From Bacteroidota bacterium (GTDB taxonomy: Bacteria > Bacteroidota > Bacteroidia > Cytophagales > Cyclobacteriaceae), in assembly GCA_022567155.1 (NCBI GenBank), contig JADFHN010000038.1, forward strand, positions 1 through 36,488: a stretch of DNA of 36,488 bases. The letters run 5' to 3'. A program made the position numbers and the translations under genes. The notes beneath the pieces are model-generated. The model ran no database searches. It saw nothing but the letters and a program-made list of their open reading frames with translations, and was not told where the DNA came from. Within the stretch, counting starts at the first letter, position 1. Each line of letters begins with the position of its first letter. Shown piece by piece: positions 16,876 through 24,608 of the stretch.

Positions 16876-18597
16876 TCAATACCTCCAGCTCGTCAGATCC
16901 GCGCCTTTGGGAGCGCTTTCCTCTATGCGTTTAAGAATTTTCGGTAGATACATGGTATTGTATCTCAATCTCGAAATGGCATTCGGGTTTTGGTGATCAC
17001 CGTTCCAGCAATGTTCGGCCCGGTCGCCATAATCCACTTCACCATCATAATAAGGGTCGGTAGTGCCCTCCAGAAATTCCTCGGTCAGATAAACCGCATT
17101 GTTCAGGTAATAATTATCCATATCGCCGCAGTAGATATGCAATTTTCCTTTCAGCTTGGGTCCAAGTGTTTTCCAGTCGCGTTCCATGATGTATCGCAAA
17201 TCATAGTTATCACGCCAGTATATTGCCACTTTAGGATCGATTTCTCCGGTTTCCTTGTTCCAGATGCGTGCCGGATATCCGTCGTCGCCTACCGGTGAAT
17301 AAACGGCTTCCCAGATATCCCACTGCTGACCTGACCGGGAATGGGTCCCCAGCGCAAGTTCCCGGTGGTTCATATCTTCAAGGAAAGAACTGATGTGGCC
17401 CAGATAATCCCGGTGTCCCGGCCTTTTTATTTCTTTAAATGCACCTTTTATATGATATGCATTTTCATCTTCATAAATATTCACAACCGTATAGGCCCGG
17501 AAATCAATGGGATCGGGGCATGCTGCAAAGCAGCCGTTGTAATCATCCGGATACATCACCTGCACGGCCAGCGCTTCCCAGCCGCCGGTGGAACCGCCAT
17601 AAAGAAATCGTGCCCAACCTTCGCCAATACCCCGGAACATTTCTTCTACATATGGAATCAGCTCATAAGTGATGGCGTCACCGTACGGGCCCAGGTTTGC
17701 CGAATTCACCGCATACGAATCGTCGTAGTAGGGATTGGCGTGTTGGACCAGTATGACAATGAACCGAGGAAAATCGTTACTTATCCATTTTTTGTAGAAA
17801 TCATACGCCTCCTGCTGCATGATTTTATTGTATCCTTCAAGATGAAACCTTTCGCTGTAATCAGGTTCAAGACCAGGATCCGGTGGCTCCGTCCTGAATC
17901 CACCGAAATCGCGCGGAAAGTGACCGTGAAAAACCATGAGCGGATACCGGGCTTCCGGATGCGCATCGAAACCCTCCGGCAGCAACACATGTGCTCCCAG
18001 CTCCATAGGGCGGCCCCAGAATTCGGTTAGCAGCTTACTCTGCATTTTGATATGCCTTATGTATCTGGTGTCTTCCGGTTGCGTGACAGGCGGTATTTCC
18101 TGGTCCATCACAATTTTAATATTACTCCCGGAACCAATGGTAACTTTGACGGGTGTGGAGTAATAGTTGCCGGGCTCTCTGTTCCAGCGTGATCCGGCCG
18201 CCCAGCTTGCGGGTAATGACACCGTGTGCCCGTTAGCCAGCGTATAGGTATCATATTTGTGAAGAAACGCCTGTACATAATATTCGCCCGGCTCCAGTTC
18301 ACTTAAACTCCGCACCGGATAGCCAAAGGCCTGCTTATCCATCCGTACAGGCTCGCCCGGCTTCATACCCGCAACATCCACTCCGTACACTTGCTGTGTG
18401 GTTGTCCCGTCACTTATCTGGAACCTGGGTTCATTTTCATCATTGGTGGAGATCAAAAGCAACAATCTTCCGTCAAATGATCCGGAACTTAATGCTTCGG
18501 AAAATGAAATTTCAAACACCGGACTTTTGTCCACTTTCATTTCACACGAAAAGCAAAAGAAAATGACAGCGCCTACCAGGAATAGTTGGTTTTTCAT
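16876..18597 (-). CDS. Esterase-like alpha/beta hydrolase lipoprotein
   Basis: A 573-residue predicted lipoprotein: hydrophobic N-terminus and lipobox CFSC (C18). The frame is open upstream to 18696, but ATG 18597 gives the natural signal sequence MKNQLFLVGAVIFFCFSC and is chosen. Residues about 25-185 look like a beta-rich N-terminal domain. The C-terminal half is an alpha/beta hydrolase of the enterochelin-esterase or PHB-depolymerase-like type, with oxyanion region MVFHGHFPRDF and nucleophile elbow FLYGGSTGGW (S336). A late His (e.g. AEHCWNGDH) and an Asp such as YCGDMDNYY could complete the triad. The substrate is unknown; outer-membrane or periplasmic anchoring is inferred. Confidence 0.82.
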   Translation of the reverse strand: MKNQLFLVGAVIFFCFSCEMKVDKSPVFEISFSEALSSGSFDGRLLLLISTNDENEPRFQISDGTTTQQVYGVDVAGMKPGEPVRMDKQAFGYPVRSLSELEPGEYYVQAFLHKYDTYTLANGHTVSLPASWAAGSRWNREPGNYYSTPVKVTIGSGSNIKIVMDQEIPPVTQPEDTRYIRHIKMQSKLLTEFWGRPMELGAHVLLPEGFDAHPEARYPLMVFHGHFPRDFGGFRTEPPDPGLEPDYSERFHLEGYNKIMQQEAYDFYKKWISNDFPRFIVILVQHANPYYDDSYAVNSANLGPYGDAITYELIPYVEEMFRGIGEGWARFLYGGSTGGWEALAVQVMYPDDYNGCFAACPDPIDFRAYTVVNIYEDENAYHIKGAFKEIKRPGHRDYLGHISSFLEDMNHRELALGTHSRSGQQWDIWEAVYSPVGDDGYPARIWNKETGEIDPKVAIYWRDNYDLRYIMERDWKTLGPKLKGKLHIYCGDMDNYYLNNAVYLTEEFLEGTTDPYYDGEVDYGDRAEHCWNGDHQNPNAISRLRYNTMYLPKILKRIEESAPKGADLTSWRY

Positions 18598-18691
18598 GAC
18601 TTTAATTGTTAGGAGCATTGAAATTAGGAAAAATAATGAGTACTTCAAAAAATGTCTGAACAACCGATTAACCGGATGACACTGATTCAAT

Positions 18692-18749
18692 CTCAACCTG
18701 GGTGTAGTTTCCGCCAGGCGGACAAGTGCAGCTACGCCTTCATATCAAA
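18692..18749 (+). repeat. Palindromic GTAG/CTAC repeat, long form (copy B)
   Basis: The element starts CTCAACCTGGGTGTAG and ends GCTACGCCTTCATATCAAA. Outer arms GGGTGTAG / CTACGCC pair imperfectly and the interior holds CCGCC-a-GGCGG, a perfect 5-bp hairpin. The flanks are nearly identical to copy A1 at 16349 and the interior equals inverted copy A2 at 16400. It lies upstream of the esterase gene. Confidence 0.65.
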
Positions 18750-18776
18750 TCAATAATTGTATTATCCCTGTACCAA

Positions 18777-18877
18777 TTTCCCCCCTCAAAGTCACTCGCC
18801 AGAGGAATCTGAGTTTTTTGAAAGTTGTTAGATAAGCCTCAGAGTCCCTGCCTGGCGGCTGATGACTGAGAGGGAAG
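18777..18877. repeat. About 100-bp imperfect inverted repeat
   Basis: The left arm 18777-18813 (beginning TTTCCCCCCTCA, ending ATCTGAG) is imperfectly complementary to the right arm 18838-18877 (beginning CTCAGAG, ending TGAGAGGGAAGT). Matching sub-blocks are GTCA..., CGCCAG and TCTGAG. The 24-nt loop contains TTTTTTG. No ORF is inside. It could be a decayed MITE-like element. Confidence 0.5.
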
Positions 18878-18906
18878 TTAGGTTAGAAAGAATATCTCGA
18901 ATATTA

Positions 18907-18940
18907 CCTTTTTCAAAGGGAGCGCAGCAATCGAATGATA
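18907..18940 (+). repeat. Short dispersed repeat (CCTTTTTCAAAGGGAGC type), copy 1
   Basis: The stretch CCTTTTTCAAAGGGAGCGCA and its continuation (AATCGAATGATA) resemble 27233-27274 (CCTTTTCAGAGGGAGCAAAG, then AATCTAATGATA). Both contain a small CCTTT/AAAGG-type hairpin. Confidence 0.45.
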
Positions 18941-19364
18941 CTGATTTAATCCATATATTCCAATAATCTTGCAACATACGATTTCAAGTAGAACGGGCTG
19001 GCTTCCCCTTCAGGGGACTGAGGGGTGAGCGTAGGCCGGTCAATTAGTCACCATGTTACAGCCTGTTTCCGCGCCAGTGCTTCATCTCTTTTGAATAATC
19101 ACACATCACAAAACGTCCGGGAACAAGCTTATAATTGAAGTTTTGGGACACTCCCTGCTCTGAGGAAAAAAATGGTTGTATCACGAATCTTTGCCATCGT
19201 ATTTATACTATTACACAACTTAACTACGTTACGAATTTATATCACATAAAATTTGTGCATTATGTTTTCCAAATGTTCAGGACAGGTAGCGTATCATTAT
19301 CTGCTTTTGAGAAACTTCAACCCAACAACCTGCTATGCAATTATTTTGAATTAATAAAAACGCT

Positions 19365-19877
19365 ATGAAAAATCCATTGATGATTTCCGTTTTGCTATTC
19401 TTCCTGGCAGCCTGCACCGAAGTATATTTTACTGAAAGTCAGCCGGCGGGTAAAAAAGCGCTGAAACAGATCCCGGATGATTTCCACGGATTTTACCTTG
19501 ATCCGGATAGCAACGACACAATACAGATAAATGCAGCAAGCTTTGAAATCAGTAACGACGAGGGTTATTTGTCGGATAGCATTGAATTGAAAAAATGGAA
19601 GAAGTATTATTTCCTGAACATACAGGAAGACCAACATGGGTACTGGGATGTTTATCTGATCCGATTTACAGACAACAAAACGCTGGAGGTTTCAATGATT
19701 GACGGGGATGACAGCGTTGCGATAAATATGCTTAAAACGGTTACTGAAGTAACTGTCAAAGAAAAAAGCGACGGAAAGGTGGATTACTACCTGATTGAAC
19801 CAAGCCGTAAGGAACTCCGGTATATGATAGATAAAGGCGTTTTCTCTTCCAAGACAAAATATTCTCGTATAGATTAA
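19365..19877 (+). CDS. Hypothetical lipoprotein
   Basis: A 170-residue protein I do not recognise. The N-terminus is a lipoprotein signal (MKNPLMISVLLFFLAAC, C17). The rest is hydrophilic, mixed alpha/beta in appearance, with acidic stretches (DDFHGFYLDPDSND, DGDDSV). HGFY and the YYFLNIQEDQHGYWDVYLI region suggest a small beta-rich fold. It is a single gene between two repeat-containing gaps, about 200 nt upstream of the TetR gene, with no obvious link to the efflux operon. Function unknown. Confidence 0.7.
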   Translation: MKNPLMISVLLFFLAACTEVYFTESQPAGKKALKQIPDDFHGFYLDPDSNDTIQINAASFEISNDEGYLSDSIELKKWKKYYFLNIQEDQHGYWDVYLIRFTDNKTLEVSMIDGDDSVAINMLKTVTEVTVKEKSDGKVDYYLIEPSRKELRYMIDKGVFSSKTKYSRID

Positions 19878-19979
19878 TTTTTGGAGTTCTAATTCACAAG
19901 ATAGGTTAGATTCGGAATTGCCTCTACGTCTGCAATCTGAGGCAACACTCCATATTATTGACAAAAAAATTAGATATAG

Positions 19980-20005
19980 GTAGCCGCGAATTGCATTCGC
20001 GGCTA
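19980..20005 (+). repeat. GTAG-headed CCGCGAAT hairpin (copy 2, perfect)
   Basis: TAGCCGCGAAT (19981-19991), loop TGC, ATTCGCGGCTA (19995-20005): a perfect 11-bp stem headed by GTAG. It is the same family as 16750-16789. It sits about 70 nt before the TetR start; a role as operator is less likely than a REP-like repeat because an equal copy is found in a convergent gap. Confidence 0.65.
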
Positions 20006-20074
20006 TAAAATTTGGAAGTATTGAAACTTTAATCTATCTTTAACCGTTTAATTAAAATATATGTTTTAACCATA

Positions 20075-20689
20075 TTGATTAACCAGTCAGATAATACGGA
20101 AATAAAGGTGTTGAATGCTGCACGAAGTGTCTTCCAGAAGAAAGGATACTCCGGGGCACGAATGGAGGAAATTGCCAATACGGCTGGCGTCAATAAAGCG
20201 CTGCTTAACTACTATTACCGGTCCAAAGAGAAGTTGTTCTGGCGCGTGTTTGAAGAAGCCTTTCGTGAGTTTATTCCAACGGTAATCAATATACTCGACG
20301 GTGACCTGCCGCTTGATATGAAAATCTATCGAACGGTGGATGTTTATACCCGGATGCTGCTGAAAAATAGAGATCTGCCCATGTTCGTATTGAACGAAAT
20401 CCGCGAAAACCCCGACAAAATAGCAGATATGTTTATGGGTAAAATGCACCTGACTTTTCAAAAACTCGAACAACAGCTATCTGAAGAATATGAAAAAGGA
20501 ACTATTGTGAAAACAACCGTTCATACCTTTCTGATAAACCTGCTTTCACTTATTGTATATCCGTATATCGTGCAACCGCTGATGAACCGGATGTTTGGTA
20601 TCGGTGACGAAAAATTTGAAGAACTGATGCTTGAAAGAAAAAATGCATTGCCGGAAATGATTATTGAAACTTTCAAACCAAAGAAATGA
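20075..20689 (+). CDS. TetR/AcrR-family transcriptional regulator (CecR-like position)
   Basis: A 204-residue regulator. The N-terminal helix-turn-helix is typical: VLNAARSVFQKKGYSGARMEEIANTAGV followed by NKALLNYYYRSKEKLF (residues about 11-57). The C-terminal ligand domain is divergent, as usual. Start is TTG 20075; the only nearby ATG (20061) runs into a stop and the next in-frame ATG would cut into the HTH. Its stop overlaps the ATG of the outer-membrane factor gene (ATGA), so it is the first gene of the efflux operon and probably controls it, as CecR does for ybhGFSR in E. coli. The ligand is unknown. Confidence 0.9.
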   Translation: MINQSDNTEIKVLNAARSVFQKKGYSGARMEEIANTAGVNKALLNYYYRSKEKLFWRVFEEAFREFIPTVINILDGDLPLDMKIYRTVDVYTRMLLKNRDLPMFVLNEIRENPDKIADMFMGKMHLTFQKLEQQLSEEYEKGTIVKTTVHTFLINLLSLIVYPYIVQPLMNRMFGIGDEKFEELMLERKNALPEMIIETFKPKK

Positions 20690-22010
20690 AATCCTCCAAC
20701 GTCCTTAAAAAAACAATGAACAGCTTGAATTATTTATTGATTTTTCTATTATTTCATGCGCTGTTTCCGGTTAGAAGTTCAGCGCAGGAAATAGTAACAT
20801 TATCATATTGTTATGAAAAAGCCGTTGAGGCCTCCCCTTTACAAAATCAAAAACTATATTATGAAAGCATACTGGAGCTAAACCGGAAAAGTAATGCTTC
20901 ACTTAACTATCCGGTGCTTGGACTTAATGCCCAGGCTACGTATCAATCGGATGTTTTCAGTCTGCCCTTTGATGTTCCGGTGTTGAGTCACCTATAATCC
21001 CTAAAAACCAATATAAAGTTGCGATCGATTTTTATCAGAATATCTACAACGGAGGGATCGTGAGCAACACCCAGGCCATTGAAGAGGCAAAAGCACATAT
21101 CAACTACCAGGGTGTTGAAATCTCGAATCATAAAATCCGTGAGGTGATCAATATGCTTTACTTTTCTGTGATGGTCCTGCAGGAGCGGACAGAACTGATA
21201 AAAGCCATGCAAAACGACATTGTAGCCCAGCATAAACTTTGACAGGCCCGGGTTGCAGAGGGCGCAGTCTTACCCGGATCAGCTAAAACATTACAAAAGG
21301 AACTTCTGACACTGGACCAAAAGCGGATTGAACTCGAGATATTAACGCAGGCGAGCCTGGATCTGCTCTCCCGATGGATGGAAGTACCCATAGGCCCGGA
21401 TACGAAATTGGTGCTTCCGGTATTTGAGCAAGACCCGGATATTAATGCACTACCCTTTGCCCGGCCTGAAATAACGCAATTTGATTTTCAAATTGATAAA
21501 TTAGCTTCTGAAAAAGAACTGATAAATTCCAGCCGGCTTCCTGATATCGGGCTTTTTGGAACAGCAGGCATGGGATACCCAAATCCCCTGAACTGGTTCG
21601 ACATAAACTTCACGCCATACTACCTTGTGGGAATGCGGCTTTCCTGGAAAATTCTTGATTATGGCGCTTCAAAAAGAAACAGGGAGGTCTTGCAGCTAAA
21701 TCAGCTGGTCGTCGTTTCTGAAAAAGAACATTTCATTAAAACCGTGGAAGTGGCGGTAACGGCAGATGAAGCGGATATCCGGAAATACAAAGAACTGATT
21801 GATAAAGACCGAAAGATCATTTCACTGCAGGAAGACATTGTAAAACAAGCCTCCAGCCAGTTGCAGCAAGGAGTGATCCCGGGCGCCACTTATATTACGG
21901 AAGTAAACAAAGAACTTCAGGTAAAACTCAATCTTAAAATTCACGAAATCAAACTGGCCGAGGCCAGAATCAACCTGTTAACAGAAACCGGAAACATTAA
22001 TGAATTATGA
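20686..22010 (+). pseudogene. TolC-like outer-membrane efflux factor, broken by frameshift and stop
   Basis: The N-terminal part (20686-20997) has a signal peptide ending RSSAQ and TolC-type heptads; ATG 20716 is an equally good start. Near 20980 one G seems to be missing (CCGGTG where CCGGGTG would be expected): restoring it joins PFDVP to GVESPIIPKNQYKVAID in frame, and the total becomes exactly 442 codons. A second lesion is an in-frame TGA at 21240-21242, directly before QARVAEGAVLPGSAK, which continues in the same frame. The remainder to 22010 is intact and coiled-coil-rich. The stop overlaps the HlyD start. Either a true pseudogene or sequencing error; two separate lesions favour the former. 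Confidence 0.88.
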
Positions 22011-22918
22011 ACAGCAAGACAATATATTCTCTGCTCCTATCTCATGGTATGATTCTTTTACTGCTCAATTCCTGCCAGACCGGGGATAAACGTGCGGATG
22101 CCTATGGTAATTTTGAAAGTGATGAGATTACGATCTCCTCGGAAGTGAATGGGAAGCTTTTGATCTTTACCATCGAAGAAGGCGCTCATGTTTCCCGGAA
22201 TGAAACAGTTGGTCTGGTAGACACACTTCAGCTTTACCTTCAAAAGCGAAGCCTGCAAGCTTCCATTCAGGCTTTAAAAAGTAAAACCACGGATGTGCAA
22301 AGCGAGCTTGATGTGTGGGAAGGAAAGAAGAAAAACCTGGAGAGGGAGCATAAGCGGGCCAAAAACCTGTTGGAAAATGACGCCGCTACCCAACAGCAGG
22401 TTGACGACCTCCGGGGAGAGCTGGAGGTTGTAAACCGGCAGAGCAGGGCCACTGAAATCCGGTTGAAGAAAAGCAACGCCGGAATTCTCAGTGAAATCAA
22501 ACCGTTGGAATGGCGAATCCGTCAGATCGAGGACCAGATCCTGAAAAGCAAGCTTATCAATCCGGTTGAAGGCACCGTATTAGCAAAATATGTAGAACAA
22601 AACGAAGTTGTAAATTTTGGAAGGCCCTTATACAAAATTGCCGATATGGATCGTGTTTATTTACGTGCTTATCTGAGTGAAACCCAGTTGCATGCAGTGA
22701 AATTAGGCCAGCGGGTAAAGGTGGCCATTGACGCAGGAGATGAAATGAAAGAATTTCCGGGCACGGTAACATGGATTTCCGAGGTGGCAGAATTCACGCC
22801 TAAGGTCATTCAGACCAAAGAAGAAAGAGTGAATCTGGTGTATGCCATGAAAATATTCGTTGAAAACGATGGTTCCATAAAACTGGGCATGCCGGGAGAA
22901 GTCTGGATTGATAAATAA
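22007..22918 (+). CDS. HlyD/YbhG-type periplasmic adaptor lipoprotein
   Basis: A 303-residue membrane-fusion protein. Lipobox LNSC (C23) indicates anchoring to a membrane. The two half-lipoyl segments are YGNFESDEITISSEVNGKL...EEGAHV and INPVEGTVLAKYVEQNEVV, separated by a long coiled-coil hairpin (about 75-185, rich in E, K, Q and R). A beta-barrel segment (VYLRAYLSETQLHAVKLGQRV) follows. It would bridge the ABC permeases to an outer-membrane channel. ATG overlaps the stop of the broken TolC-like gene, so its translation may be coupled to that gene. It resembles YbhG in length and neighbours. Confidence 0.9.
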   Translation: MNSKTIYSLLLSHGMILLLLNSCQTGDKRADAYGNFESDEITISSEVNGKLLIFTIEEGAHVSRNETVGLVDTLQLYLQKRSLQASIQALKSKTTDVQSELDVWEGKKKNLEREHKRAKNLLENDAATQQQVDDLRGELEVVNRQSRATEIRLKKSNAGILSEIKPLEWRIRQIEDQILKSKLINPVEGTVLAKYVEQNEVVNFGRPLYKIADMDRVYLRAYLSETQLHAVKLGQRVKVAIDAGDEMKEFPGTVTWISEVAEFTPKVIQTKEERVNLVYAMKIFVENDGSIKLGMPGEVWIDK

Positions 22919-22939
22919 CTGTACCATTTTCAAATATCT

Positions 22940-23857
22940 ATGCAGGTAGCTGTCAAAATAGAGAATATTCGCAAAACATACGGCGATATAGTTGCGCTGA
23001 AGGACATAAGCCTCCGGATCAATGAAGGTGAAATCTTTGGCATCATCGGCCCTGATGGCTCCGGCAAAACATCATTGTTCCGGATACTCGCTACACTCCT
23101 TCTTGCTGATTCAGGCACGGTATCGCTACTGGGGCTTGATGTGGTAAAAGACTACAAGGCCCTTCGGAAAATGCTTGGCTACATGCCCGGCCGGTTTTCT
23201 TTGTACCAGGACCTGACTGTTGAAGAAAATATCAACCTGTTTGCGAGCCTGTTCGGTACCACAGTGGCAGCACAATATGATATCATTAAAGACATTTACT
23301 CCCAGATAGAGCCTTTCAAAGACCGGCGTGCCGGAAAGTTAAGTGGTGGTATGAAACAAAAACTGGCGCTGAGTTGTGTACTGGTCCACAAACCTCGCAT
23401 TTTGCTGCTCGACGAGCCTACCACAGGCGTTGATCCCATCTCAAGAAAGGAGTTCTGGGGGATATTGAAACGGTTAAAAGCATGGAACATCACCATCGTA
23501 GTTTCTACCCCCTACATGGATGAGGCCATGCAATGTGACCGTGTTGCATTGATTCAGGATGGAAACATCATGTCGGTGGATACGCCGGATAACATAGTAA
23601 ATGAATTTCCTGCCAGGTTGTATGCCGTTAAAACCAGTAACAAGCATACCATTCTTACCGACCTCCGCGATTTTGAATATACCGGCAGCGCTTTTGCATT
23701 TGGAGATCACATACATTTTACAGATGTCCGGACAGAATTTACCAATGATGAACTGAAAGCCTACCTCGAAGAAAAAGGCCACACCGACATTGATATTAGC
23801 GAAACTACGGCAACCATCGAAGATTGTTTCATTGAATTAATGCGCAAGAAAATATGA
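22940..23857 (+). CDS. ABC transporter ATPase (YbhF N-half-like)
   Basis: A 305-residue ATPase. Walker A is GPDGSGKTS (37-45), the signature is LSGGMKQKL, and Walker B is ILLLDEPTTGVDP, all canonical; the switch position reads VSTPYMDEA, with T-P in place of the usual T-H. About 80 residues follow the ATPase fold, a C-terminal accessory segment. In E. coli this half is fused to the next ATPase in YbhF; here the two are separate genes overlapping by ATGA. It powers export through the two downstream permeases. Confidence 0.93.
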   Translation: MQVAVKIENIRKTYGDIVALKDISLRINEGEIFGIIGPDGSGKTSLFRILATLLLADSGTVSLLGLDVVKDYKALRKMLGYMPGRFSLYQDLTVEENINLFASLFGTTVAAQYDIIKDIYSQIEPFKDRRAGKLSGGMKQKLALSCVLVHKPRILLLDEPTTGVDPISRKEFWGILKRLKAWNITIVVSTPYMDEAMQCDRVALIQDGNIMSVDTPDNIVNEFPARLYAVKTSNKHTILTDLRDFEYTGSAFAFGDHIHFTDVRTEFTNDELKAYLEEKGHTDIDISETTATIEDCFIELMRKKI

Positions 23858-24594
23858 GTGAAGCTGTAATACAGGTTGAAAACCTGACGAAAAAATTTGG
23901 CGATTTTTATGCCGTTAAGAACATCGATTTTGAAGTTGAGCGGGGTGAAGTATTTGGATTTCTGGGTGCAAACGGGGCAGGGAAAACAACTGTCATGAAA
24001 ATGCTTTGCGGGCTGATCACACCCACCTCAGGAAAAGCAATGGTGGCCGGTTTTAATGTGTTTGGGCAGCAAAATGAGATTAAGAAAAATATCGGATATA
24101 TGAGCCAGCGTTTTTCGCTTTACGAAGACCTCACTGTAATCGAAAACATCACGTTTTACGGCGGCATCTACGGACTTACAAACGCTGAAATAAAAGAACG
24201 GGCATACCGTTTGATCGAAATGCACGGGCTTGGCGAAGTAAAAAACCAGTTGCTGGCTTCATTACCTCTTGGTTGGAAACAAAAACTTGCATTTTCGGTT
24301 GCGCTGATTCACAGGCCACAGATCGTATTTCTTGACGAACCTACCGGAGGCGTTGATCCCATTACACGCAGGCAGTTCTGGGAATCCATTTATGAAGCGG
24401 CCCACAGCGGTATAACCCTGTTTGTGACCACACACTATATGGATGAAGCCGAATATTGCGACCGCATTAGCATGATGGTTGATGGCGAAATCAAAGGCCT
24501 GGGTACGCCCACAGAGCTAAAACAACTTCATCATGCAAAAAACATGGATGAGGTGTTTGTGAATTTAGCGCGTAAAAAGGAATTCATCGAATGA
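23854..24594 (+). CDS. ABC transporter ATPase (YbhF C-half-like)
   Basis: A 246-residue ATPase. Walker A is GANGAGKTT and Walker B is IVFLDEPTGGVDP, with switch His in VTTHYMDEAEYCD. The signature loop reads LPLGWKQKL instead of LSGGQ. I recall the same LPLG form in the second half of YbhF, so this is a family property rather than decay. Paired with the previous ATPase it likely makes an asymmetric heterodimer. Its start overlaps the stop of the previous gene by 4 nt; the next gene starts 14 nt after its stop. Confidence 0.93.
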   Translation: MSEAVIQVENLTKKFGDFYAVKNIDFEVERGEVFGFLGANGAGKTTVMKMLCGLITPTSGKAMVAGFNVFGQQNEIKKNIGYMSQRFSLYEDLTVIENITFYGGIYGLTNAEIKERAYRLIEMHGLGEVKNQLLASLPLGWKQKLAFSVALIHRPQIVFLDEPTGGVDPITRRQFWESIYEAAHSGITLFVTTHYMDEAEYCDRISMMVDGEIKGLGTPTELKQLHHAKNMDEVFVNLARKKEFIE

Positions 24595-24608
24595 TGTACA
24601 GATAGATT

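Larger units (their letters stand above)
18598..19364. other. Gene-free gap of 767 bp upstream of esterase and small lipoprotein
   Basis: The flanking genes diverge, so promoters for both must lie here, but I find no convincing TAnnTTTG box. The part 18600-18910 carries the three repeat elements listed separately. From 18941 to 19364 I see a weak CCCCT-tc-AGGGG hairpin near 19015 and otherwise nothing. A 77-codon open frame at 19135-19368 has unusual composition and is not accepted as a gene. Confidence 0.55.

Noticed and set aside
17341-18030. A 229-codon open frame on + opposite the esterase gene
   Set aside because: It is antisense to a gene with a clear signal peptide and catalytic motif; its composition is that of a shadow frame.
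19135-19368. A 77-codon open frame upstream of the small lipoprotein
   Set aside because: No recognisable domain, Cys- and Tyr-rich composition unlike the neighbours, and it runs into the real lipoprotein start in another frame.
20980-21242. Programmed frameshifting or TGA recoding (selenocysteine) in the TolC-like gene
   Set aside because: No slippery heptamer at the shift and no SECIS-like hairpin right after the TGA; TolC proteins have no conserved catalytic Cys at that place. Two lesions fit decay or sequence error better.
23854-24594. Decayed ATPase because of the missing LSGGQ
   Set aside because: All other motifs are intact and the LPLG form is, as I recall, normal for the second half of YbhF-type ATPases.
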